Source: an uncultured Pelagibacteraceae bacterium (GTDB lineage Bacteria > Pseudomonadota > Alphaproteobacteria > Pelagibacterales > Pelagibacteraceae). From it: a stretch of DNA of 12,958 bases. Each line of letters begins with the position of its first letter. The stretch's first letter is position 1. The notes under the pieces are model-generated. The model saw only the letters and a program-made list of their open reading frames with translations, had not been told where the DNA came from and searched no databases. The translations under genes were made by a program, and so were the position numbers. Shown here piece after piece: positions 1 through 6,124 of this stretch. The DNA is taken from positions 1 through 12,958 of the forward strand of contig CACHBY010000016.1 in the NCBI GenBank assembly GCA_902578175.1. Reading direction: 5' to 3'.

Positions 1-174
1 ACTAGGGATTATGTTTTTGATTTACACATTGTGAAAAAATTACCTCTTTTAAATATTTATGGAGGGAAACTTACTACATACAGAAAGCTATCTGAAAAAG
101 TCCTCATAGACCTTAAAAAGTTTTTACCCAAAACCAAAAAAGGCCCATGGACAGATAAAAAGAGACTTTTTTAG
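1..174 (+). CDS. glpD: Glycerol-3-phosphate dehydrogenase, C-terminal fragment (5' end outside window)
   Basis: Frame 1 is open from the first base to a TAG at 172-174, giving the last 57 residues of a protein. The stretch LLNIYGGKLTTYRKL (residues 16-30 of the fragment) is the conserved C-terminal segment of FAD-dependent glycerol-3-phosphate dehydrogenases (GlpD), which oxidise glycerol-3-phosphate to dihydroxyacetone phosphate and pass electrons to quinone at the membrane. The tail ends in a typical PWTDKKRLF. The FAD-binding domain lies upstream of the window, so intactness cannot be judged. It is separated from the next gene by 123 bases and has no obvious tie to it. The family call rests on one short but distinctive motif. 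Confidence 0.85.
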   Translation, partial: TRDYVFDLHIVKKLPLLNIYGGKLTTYRKLSEKVLIDLKKFLPKTKKGPWTDKKRLF

Positions 175-269
175 ATTTAAACTGCTATAAAAAAGTGATA
201 TCGTTATTCAATAAAGCGATACATAACTCGTCGTTAAAATCAAAGATTTACGAAAGTGGGATCGGTCGT

Positions 270-289
270 CTTTAAATTAACTTTTAAAG
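270..289 (+). promoter_or_regulatory. Hairpin in the leader, touching the Shine-Dalgarno
   Basis: CTTTAAA (270-276) and TTTAAAG (283-289) form a perfect 7-bp stem around the 6-base loop TTAACT. The 3' arm includes AAAG, the first half of the ribosome binding site AAAGGAGG (286-293). TCTTT (269-273) could alternatively pair with AAAGA (242-246), so two exclusive folds can be drawn. The stem has one G-C pair and is weak. I recognise no known riboswitch class in bases 175-297. A role in translation control is inference only; chance is likely in such AT-rich DNA. Confidence 0.25.
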
Positions 290-293
290 GAGG
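286..293 (+). promoter_or_regulatory. Ribosome binding site that fixes the monooxygenase start at 298
   Basis: AAAGGAGG is a near-perfect Shine-Dalgarno sequence lying 4 bases before the ATG at 298-300. It is the strongest such site on the plus strand of this window; most other starts here have weak sites or none. It decides against the in-frame GTG at 256, which has no such site and would add 14 residues not expected in the family. Confidence 0.8.
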
Positions 294-297
294 CTTT

Positions 298-1467
298 ATG
301 AAATTTGGTTATTTTTGTAATACCACAAACTGGACACACAAACCTTATCATCAACTACTAGATGAAACTAAAGAAATCACAGAATACTGTGATCAAAATA
401 AATGGAATTCAATATGGTTTACAGAGCATCACTTCAATCATGAAGGAATGGAGTCTTGTACAAATCCATTAATGATGGGCGCAGATGCAGCAGCTAGAAC
501 AAAAAATATTAGAATAGGTCAAGCTGCAAACGTTATTACTTTTCATAATCCAATAAGATTAGCTGAAGATATTGCAACATTAGACCAGCTTTCTAAGGGC
601 AGAGTTGAAGTAGGCGTAGCAAGAGGAATTTATGGAAGAGAAGCAATAAACTTAAATAAAGAAGCTGATTTAAAAGATCAGGCGAAAAATTTCAGATTAT
701 TTGCAGAAACTTTAGAAGTATTAAAAAAAGCTTGGACTGAAAAATTTTTTAGTCATCAAGGTGAATTTTATACTTATCCATCACCAAATTATGTTTGGCA
801 GCATGATATGAGTCCACCAAGTGATGAGTTTATGAATATGGAAGATAATACTATGAAAAAAATTAGTGTTTTGCCTCATCCCTATCAAGAACCACACCCA
901 CCTATTCATCAAGTTGTTGATGGTATTAGGTCGATTGAGTGGGCTGCTGAAAATAATATTAATATTATTATGTGGATACCAACAGTGAAAGCTTTGAAAG
1001 CCAAATTTGAGGCCTACAAAAATAAAAGATCAGAAGTTACTAAGAAAAATATACCTCTTGGTGAAGGAGTTTCTCTTGTAAGAGATATGTTTGTTGCTGA
1101 TACAATGGAAGAGGCAAAAGAAAAAGCTGGTGAACATATGGTGAATTACATGAGATGGGTTTGTCATTGGAGAGGTTTAGGAAATCATATGGATCCAGGT
1201 GAAGAATTACCTGAAACAAAAGGTAAATTAGATTTATTAAATTATGAATTTTTACACAAAAGAAACATGTTATTTGGAACCCCTGAGTATGTGATAGATA
1301 AAATTCATGAACTAAAATCTGAACTTAATTTACAAAATTTACAAGTTTGGTCTAATTTTCCTGGAGTGAAGCATAAAGATTGTATGAAAAGTATAAAACT
1401 TTTCACTGAAAAAGTTATGCCCCATTTTCAGGATGATTTTGATACTGAAGTAAAAAAAGTTTCGTGA
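298..1467 (+). CDS. LuxA-like flavin-dependent monooxygenase (LLM / bacterial luciferase family)
   Basis: A 389-residue protein of the bacterial luciferase family: TIM-barrel enzymes that use reduced FMN and O2 to oxygenate an organic substrate in the cytoplasm. It starts MKFGYF, much like LuxA. WFTEHHF (40-46) places the His pair at 44-45, the position of the active-site histidines of LuxA. DQLSKGRVEVGVARG (96-110) is the family's DxxSxGR segment, but Ala108 stands where LuxA has its reactive cysteine. SIEWAAE and the C-terminal KLFTEKVMPHF also follow LuxA. At 389 residues it is somewhat longer than LuxA. No luxB or flavin reductase gene lies in the window, so light emission is unlikely and FMNH2 must come from elsewhere. 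It is the first gene of a five-gene operon; its stop overlaps the next start by 4 bases (GTGA). The trigonelline ring-opening enzyme TgnB and RutA are relatives in the wider family. The substrate is unknown. Confidence 0.9.
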   Translation: MKFGYFCNTTNWTHKPYHQLLDETKEITEYCDQNKWNSIWFTEHHFNHEGMESCTNPLMMGADAAARTKNIRIGQAANVITFHNPIRLAEDIATLDQLSKGRVEVGVARGIYGREAINLNKEADLKDQAKNFRLFAETLEVLKKAWTEKFFSHQGEFYTYPSPNYVWQHDMSPPSDEFMNMEDNTMKKISVLPHPYQEPHPPIHQVVDGIRSIEWAAENNINIIMWIPTVKALKAKFEAYKNKRSEVTKKNIPLGEGVSLVRDMFVADTMEEAKEKAGEHMVNYMRWVCHWRGLGNHMDPGEELPETKGKLDLLNYEFLHKRNMLFGTPEYVIDKIHELKSELNLQNLQVWSNFPGVKHKDCMKSIKLFTEKVMPHFQDDFDTEVKKVS

Positions 1468-3167
1468 CAAAAACACGAAAAATTATAAGCGGCGGACAAG
1501 CTGCTGTTCAATCATTAAAAAAAGAAAAAGTAAAACATGTATTTGGACTTATTGGTTCAGCTACAATGGAAATGTTTGATGCTCTATATCATGAAAAAAG
1601 TATAAAATTTATTGGAGTTAGAGATGAAAGAACTGGCACTCACATGGCTGATGGTTATGCAAGAGCATCGAATAAACCTGGGGTAATTATTGCAGGCCAA
1701 AACGGACCTGGTGCTACTAATTTAGTAACTGGTGTAGCACAAGCAAAAGCTGCATTTTCTTCTGTAATAGCAATTGCAGGTTCCTATTCAACTAAAGATA
1801 AAATGGAAGATGCATTTCAAGGTTTAGATCAACAGTCTCTGTTTGCGCCTATTACAAAAAAAACTTGGACAGTAAAAAATTCAAAAATAATTCCAAAAAT
1901 AATGAGTGATGCTTTTAGCTTAGCAATGAAACCTAGAAAAGGACCTGTTTGTTTAAATTTACCAAGAAATATATTAGCAGCCTCAAACTCCTATAATATT
2001 AATATTAAAAAACCATCTTTTGCAAACGAGAGTAAACAGAAAGGAAGTAAAGAAAATATTAAAAAGGCAGCTAAATTAATAGGATCATCAACCTGTTCGG
2101 TAATAATTGTTGGGGCAGGAATTAAGTATAATTCTAGTTTTAAAGAAGTAATAAAATTAGCTGAATCATGTAATGTACCTATTGTTACTGCAGCAGGACA
2201 TGGCGATGCAATTCCATTTAATCATAAATTAAATGCTGGGCAAATGGGTCCTAGAGGAAATCCCGTAGCATCCAGATTGGTTAAAAATGCTGATGTAATA
2301 TTAGCAATTGGAACGCGTTTAGGTTTTAATTCTACATTCTATTCTTATGAAAATATTAATAAAAATGCAAAAATTATTCAAATTGAGCTAGAAAAAAAAA
2401 TGCTAGGAAAATATTTTCCAGCAAAAGTAAAGATACACGCTGATGCCGCTACAGCAACCAAACAACTTTACGAAGAGATTAAAAAAGAGAAAATTAAATT
2501 AAATGTTAAAAATTGGACCAACTCTTATTTAAAAGAGAGAAAAGAATATTTATTAAATAGAGATAAAGAAAATTTAGGTCCAAATTTTCCTATACAACCA
2601 AAAGGACTCTTCAAACAATTAAGAAAAGTAATGCCAAAAAACTCAGCGATTACTTTAGATGCTGGAACGTTGTGTTTACAAGCAACAGATGCTTTAGAAT
2701 ACTATGACCCCCCTTCTCTATTTACACCTTTAGATTTTGGCCTAGTCGGTTTCTCATTTGCTTGTGGACTTGGAGTAAAAGTTGCGAAACCAAAAAAAAC
2801 AGTTGTAAGTTTGATGGGTGATGGTGGTTTTGGAATGACAATTTCTGAATTAAGTACAGCTGTTGAATATGGAATAAATACAACAACAATAGTAATGAAT
2901 AATAAAAGTTGGGGGGCAGAGAAAGCTTATCAAAAAGATTTTTTTGGCAAAAGATATTTGGGTGCAGATATTACTAGTCCATCTTTCGATAAAGTTGCGG
3001 AATTATATGGAGCAAAAGGATTTAAAGTTAAAAAAGTTTCTGAAATAAATGAAGCAGTTAGAGCTGCAATTAAAAGTAATAAACCCGCTGTGATAGATGT
3101 TGATGTAGATCCTAAAGCATTATACAGTTTTAGAAGAGATAGTTTTCAACATAGAATTAAAAAATGA
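1464..3167 (+). CDS. Thiamine-diphosphate enzyme, acetolactate synthase superfamily, Xsc-like
   Basis: A 567-residue, three-domain ThDP enzyme. The N-terminal pyrimidine-binding domain carries the catalytic Glu55 in RDERTGTHMADGYAR (53-67) and the QNGPGATN turn (79-86). The central domain spans about 195-340. The C-terminal domain has the ThDP-Mg motif GDG (452-454) through NN (479-480). WGAEK (483-487), the GFQ/AFQGLDQ-type segment (117-123) and FRRD (556-559) recall sulfoacetaldehyde acetyltransferase (Xsc) more than IlvB or Gcl; this comparison is from memory. The start is GTG, overlapping the preceding stop by 4 bases with no clear ribosome site, so translation is probably coupled. No phosphotransacetylase, taurine transaminase or IlvN subunit is nearby, which speaks against plain sulfonate breakdown or valine synthesis. 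It may decarboxylate a 2-oxo acid or cleave or ligate carbon units in the operon's pathway. Family is certain; reaction unknown. Confidence 0.88.
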   Translation: MTKTRKIISGGQAAVQSLKKEKVKHVFGLIGSATMEMFDALYHEKSIKFIGVRDERTGTHMADGYARASNKPGVIIAGQNGPGATNLVTGVAQAKAAFSSVIAIAGSYSTKDKMEDAFQGLDQQSLFAPITKKTWTVKNSKIIPKIMSDAFSLAMKPRKGPVCLNLPRNILAASNSYNINIKKPSFANESKQKGSKENIKKAAKLIGSSTCSVIIVGAGIKYNSSFKEVIKLAESCNVPIVTAAGHGDAIPFNHKLNAGQMGPRGNPVASRLVKNADVILAIGTRLGFNSTFYSYENINKNAKIIQIELEKKMLGKYFPAKVKIHADAATATKQLYEEIKKEKIKLNVKNWTNSYLKERKEYLLNRDKENLGPNFPIQPKGLFKQLRKVMPKNSAITLDAGTLCLQATDALEYYDPPSLFTPLDFGLVGFSFACGLGVKVAKPKKTVVSLMGDGGFGMTISELSTAVEYGINTTTIVMNNKSWGAEKAYQKDFFGKRYLGADITSPSFDKVAELYGAKGFKVKKVSEINEAVRAAIKSNKPAVIDVDVDPKALYSFRRDSFQHRIKK

Positions 3168-3751
3168 AATTAGAACTAAGAAAATTTACAAAATTTGTAG
3201 ATAAAACTTTTATTGAGGGAGGCAAAGAAGCAAAAGAGCCTGTATTATTAGTATCTGTTGCTGCAATATTTAAAAATCCTTGGCATGGCCAGGGATTTGT
3301 TGAGGACTTAAGACCAACCATTTTAGATCTAGCTCCTAAGTTAGGTGATTTACTTGTTCCAGAATTAATAAAAGAAATAGGATCTCCTGAAAAAATATTA
3401 GCATATGGTAAAGCAGGAGTGGTCGGATTAGATGGAGAAATAGAGCATGCATCAGCTTTTATTCACACTTTGAGATTTGGAAACAAATTTAGAGACGCTG
3501 TGGGAGGAACATCTTATTTAAGTTTTACAAATACGAGGGGACCAGCAGGTTCAAAAATTTCTATTCCGATGATGCACAAAACAGACTCTGGATTAAGACC
3601 GTATTATCTTACTCATGAATTTACTATTCATGATGCTCCATTTAATGATGAAGTAGTGATTGCAATTGGTGGAGCATCTAGCGGAAGAGCACATGCTAGA
3701 ACAGGTGATAGATATCAAGATATGAAAGAAATGGGAATTGAACCCAAATAA
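3164..3751 (+). CDS. PF06684 (DUF1185) 'amino acid synthesis' family protein
   Basis: A 195-residue cytoplasmic protein with no signal peptide or membrane segment. Recognised by the family's conserved stretches: AAIFKNPWHGQGFVEDL (33-49), AYGKAGVVGLDGEIEHA (80-96), the Gly/Pro-rich GPAGSKISIP (126-135) and HKTD (138-141). Structures of Bordetella members were reported to have a variant of the Bacillus chorismate mutase fold; the biochemical role is not established, and the 'amino acid synthesis' name is a guess carried by databases. That fold is also used by YjgF/RutC, which acts in pyrimidine ring breakdown beside a luciferase-like monooxygenase and an alpha/beta hydrolase, the same neighbours as here. 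Its ATG overlaps the previous stop by 4 bases (ATGA), with no clear ribosome site, so it is probably translationally coupled. The length is normal for the family. Confidence 0.85.
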   Translation: MKLELRKFTKFVDKTFIEGGKEAKEPVLLVSVAAIFKNPWHGQGFVEDLRPTILDLAPKLGDLLVPELIKEIGSPEKILAYGKAGVVGLDGEIEHASAFIHTLRFGNKFRDAVGGTSYLSFTNTRGPAGSKISIPMMHKTDSGLRPYYLTHEFTIHDAPFNDEVVIAIGGASSGRAHARTGDRYQDMKEMGIEPK

Positions 3752-3757
3752 ATCTTA

Positions 3758-4540
3758 ATGACCACTGGAACTACTGCTTCTGGAACTTTTTACTCATACA
3801 CAAAAAAAGACCAAGAAATTCCAATTGTATTTGTTCATGGTATAGGTTTAACCCATGAGATTTGGAAACCTCAATTAGATTTCTTTAATAATTATAGTAC
3901 TCTAGCATACGATATTCTTGGTCATGGAAAATCATCTTTAGATAAAGAAATAATTTCATTTGATGACTTTTCAGATCAACTAATTGATTTAATTAATCAC
4001 CTTAATATAAAAAAAATTCATTTGGTTGGTTTTTCAATTGGTTCTTTGATTGCAAGGAATTTTGCCATCAATCATAGTTCATTTTTACAATCGCTAACAC
4101 TTTTATGTTCAATATACAAAAGAACTGAAGAGCAACAAAAAATTGTAAATCAAAGATTTGAACAAGCAAAGAAAGATCTTAAATTGTCAAGACAAGCTCT
4201 TAAAAGATGGTTTACTGACGAGTATATTGCAAACCATCCAAATATTTATGATAAAATTAGCTCTATTTTGGCGGCTAACAATATGGAGCATTTTCTCAAA
4301 GTTTATGAGTTATTTGTAAAACATAAAAATGATGAAGATTTTAATAAAATTCAAAATCACACTTTAGTTATGACTGGTGAGCATGACATTGGCTCCACAG
4401 TTAAAATGTCTCAAGAATTAAATGCTTTAATACCAAAAAGCCAATTAAAGATCATCAAAGATGGAAAACATCTTTGTGGTATTGAGTGTGCTGATGATGT
4501 AAATTCAACTCTCAATAGTTTTATCAAAGATAATGAATAA
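3758..4540 (+). CDS. Alpha/beta-fold hydrolase
   Basis: A 260-residue soluble hydrolase of the usual length. FVHGIG (25-30) gives the oxyanion-hole HG motif, GFSIGS (91-96) is the nucleophile elbow with Ser93, Asp210 lies in TGEHDIGS, and His238 lies in DGKHLCG, completing the catalytic triad. A helical cap of about 60-80 residues (roughly 120-195) separates the halves. It resembles RutD, 3-oxoadipate enol-lactonase and similar C-N or ester hydrolases; the substrate cannot be read from sequence. In trigonelline breakdown an enzyme of this fold (TgnD) removes the N-methylformamide group, and a similar amide or lactone step would suit this operon. The start lies 6 bases after the previous stop and has no recognisable ribosome site. 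The 3' end overlaps the aldehyde dehydrogenase by 8 bases. Confidence 0.88.
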   Translation: MTTGTTASGTFYSYTKKDQEIPIVFVHGIGLTHEIWKPQLDFFNNYSTLAYDILGHGKSSLDKEIISFDDFSDQLIDLINHLNIKKIHLVGFSIGSLIARNFAINHSSFLQSLTLLCSIYKRTEEQQKIVNQRFEQAKKDLKLSRQALKRWFTDEYIANHPNIYDKISSILAANNMEHFLKVYELFVKHKNDEDFNKIQNHTLVMTGEHDIGSTVKMSQELNALIPKSQLKIIKDGKHLCGIECADDVNSTLNSFIKDNE

Positions 4541-6014
4541 ACTTAAAAAATATCAAATGTATATTGATGGTCAGTGGGTTGACGCTGAAAACAACAAAAA
4601 ATTAGAAACTTTAAACCCAGAAAATAACGAACCTTGGGCAATTGTTCCTGAAGCAAGTGCAAAAGATACTGATAAAGCTATTAAAGCTGCACAAAAAGCC
4701 TTTGAAGGTGAATGGCCTAAATTACTGCCAAGAGAAAGAGCAAAATTTTTAAGAGCAATTGGAGATCAGTTAAGAGAAAATGCAGAAATGCTTGGAAAAA
4801 TAGAAACCATAGACACTGGAAAATTATTCAGAGAAACAAAAAAACAAGCAATATATATAGCAGAGTACTATGATTATTATGCAGGTTTAGCAGATAAAGT
4901 TGAAGGTACTGTATTGCCAATTGATAAACCAAACGTTCAAGCAATAACTACTAGAATTCCTATTGGAGTTATAGCTGCAATAATACCTTGGAATTCGCAA
5001 ATGTTTTTGACTGCAACTAAGTTAGCGCCAGCACTTGCAATGGGAAATACAGTTGTAATTAAATCATCAGAATTAGCGCCTGCAGTATTATTTGAATTTG
5101 CAAAATTAATTGAAAAAACTGGAATACCAAAAGGAGTTGTAAATGTAATTACTGGTTTTGGTGATCCGTGTGGAAAAACTTTAACAACACATGATATGGT
5201 TGAAAAGATAGCGTTTACTGGTGGACCAGAAACCGCAAGACATATAATTAAAAATTCAGCAGAAAACCTCTCTGAAGTTAGTTTGGAACTTGGAGGAAAA
5301 AGTCCTGTAGCTGTTTTTGATGATGCTGAACAAGAGAATGCAATTAATGGAATTACAGCAGGAATTTTTGGAGCAAGTGGACAAAGTTGTATAGCTGGAT
5401 CACGACTTTATATTCAAAAAGGAATCTATAATGAATTTTTAGATAAACTTTCTAAACGTGCTTCAAAAATTAAAATAGGAGCACCAATGGATCCTGAGAC
5501 AGAAATGGGTCCTTTAAGTAATTTTAAACAATTAGAGACTATAGAAAAAAATATTAAAGAAACTGTTGATCAAGGAGGAAAAATTAAATGCGGGGGTGAA
5601 AGACATTCTTTTTCAAATAAAGGTTATTATTTTCCACCAACAATTATTGAATGTGATAATCATAATTTACCTGTTGCTGAAAATGAATTATTTGGACCTG
5701 TGCTCTCTGTTATGAAATTTGATACTGAAGAAGAAGTTATTTCAAAAATGAATGATAATCAGTATGGATTGTCTTCTGGGGTTTATACAAGTAATTTATC
5801 TAGGGGCATGAGAGTATCTAAGGCAATAAGAGCTGGAATAACTTTTGTGAATACTTATAGATTAATTTCACCATCAGCTCCTTTTGGTGGGATAAAAGAT
5901 AGTGGATACGGAAAAGAAGCTGGAATTGACTCTATTAAAGATTATACGAGGGTAAAAACAACTTGGTTCTATACATCTGACGAGCCGTCTCTAGATCCAT
6001 TCTCAATCAGATAA
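4533..6014 (+). CDS. dhaS: NAD(P)-dependent aldehyde dehydrogenase, DhaS-like
   Basis: A 493-residue member of the aldehyde dehydrogenase superfamily, which oxidises an aldehyde to the carboxylate with NAD(P)+. All active-site landmarks are present: IPWNSQ with Asn154, the cofactor-binding Lys177 in VIKSSE, FTGG (228-231), general base Glu252 in LELGGKSP, nucleophile Cys286 in GQSCIAGSR, and Glu385 in NELFGPV. The C-terminal APFGGIKDSGYGKEAG is standard. From memory, this type was named DhaS in Candidatus Pelagibacter, and TgnC of trigonelline degradation is a relative. The ATG sits inside the end of the hydrolase gene (8-base overlap). It is the last gene of the five-gene operon and would oxidise an aldehyde intermediate produced by the earlier enzymes. 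Family is certain; substrate and exact symbol are less so. Confidence 0.92.
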   Translation: MNKLKKYQMYIDGQWVDAENNKKLETLNPENNEPWAIVPEASAKDTDKAIKAAQKAFEGEWPKLLPRERAKFLRAIGDQLRENAEMLGKIETIDTGKLFRETKKQAIYIAEYYDYYAGLADKVEGTVLPIDKPNVQAITTRIPIGVIAAIIPWNSQMFLTATKLAPALAMGNTVVIKSSELAPAVLFEFAKLIEKTGIPKGVVNVITGFGDPCGKTLTTHDMVEKIAFTGGPETARHIIKNSAENLSEVSLELGGKSPVAVFDDAEQENAINGITAGIFGASGQSCIAGSRLYIQKGIYNEFLDKLSKRASKIKIGAPMDPETEMGPLSNFKQLETIEKNIKETVDQGGKIKCGGERHSFSNKGYYFPPTIIECDNHNLPVAENELFGPVLSVMKFDTEEEVISKMNDNQYGLSSGVYTSNLSRGMRVSKAIRAGITFVNTYRLISPSAPFGGIKDSGYGKEAGIDSIKDYTRVKTTWFYTSDEPSLDPFSIR

Positions 6015-6057
6015 TTGTCAGCTTCAATTAACTGTCAAAAATAGGATAATTTTGTCA
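6015..6057 (+). repeat. Three direct TGTCA boxes before the binding-protein gene
   Basis: TTGTCA (6015-6020), CTGTCA (6032-6037) and TTGTCA (6052-6057) stand in direct repeat with starts 17 and 20 bases apart. The first begins directly after the aldehyde dehydrogenase stop. Regular spacing near two helical turns could suit a DNA-binding regulator, and the third copy may instead serve as a -35 element. Six-base matches in AT-rich DNA can arise by chance; no regulator gene is in the window. Confidence 0.3.
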
Positions 6058-6086
6058 TTGAATATTGATTGTATTCATACTTAAAT
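6052..6086 (+). promoter_or_regulatory. Candidate promoter of the binding-protein gene
   Basis: A promoter is expected in the 110-base gap because the downstream gene has its own ribosome site and terminator. Two overlapping sigma-70-like pairs can be drawn: TTGTCA (6052-6057) with CATACT (6076-6081), spacer 18, and TTGAAT (6058-6063) with TTAAAT (6081-6086), spacer 17. Both are imperfect, and a TATAAA at 6095-6100 lacks a good -35. Which one is used cannot be decided by eye. Confidence 0.3.
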
Positions 6087-6099
6087 TGGTTTTTTATAA

Positions 6100-6111
6100 A
6101 TTGTTAACAAT
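6100..6111. promoter_or_regulatory. 12-base perfect palindrome before the ribosome site, possible operator
   Basis: ATTGTTAACAAT equals its own reverse complement. It ends three bases before the ribosome site GAGGA (6115-6119) of the gene starting at 6125 and lies downstream of the candidate promoters, where a bound repressor could block transcription. The palindrome is AT-rich and short, so chance is possible; no known operator is recognised. Confidence 0.3.
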
Positions 6112-6124
6112 ATAGAGGAAGATA

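Noticed and set aside
157..171. AAAAAG-AGA-CTTTTT hairpin at the end of glpD as a terminator
   Set aside because: The stem has one G-C pair only and lies within the last codons; too weak to call.
256..297. In-frame GTG at 256 as start of the monooxygenase gene, adding 14 residues
   Set aside because: It lacks a ribosome site, whereas the ATG at 298 follows AAAGGAGG and begins the protein with MKFGYF as in LuxA.
298..1467. Bioluminescence gene luxA
   Set aside because: There is no luxB, luxCDE or flavin reductase, and the LuxA cysteine is replaced by Ala108; LuxA-like oxygenases are common in non-luminous bacteria.
1464..3167. Acetolactate synthase large subunit (ilvB) for branched-chain amino acid synthesis
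   Set aside because: No ilvN or ilvC follows, and the active-site region looks Xsc-like; the LIV transporter nearby is not evidence for synthesis.
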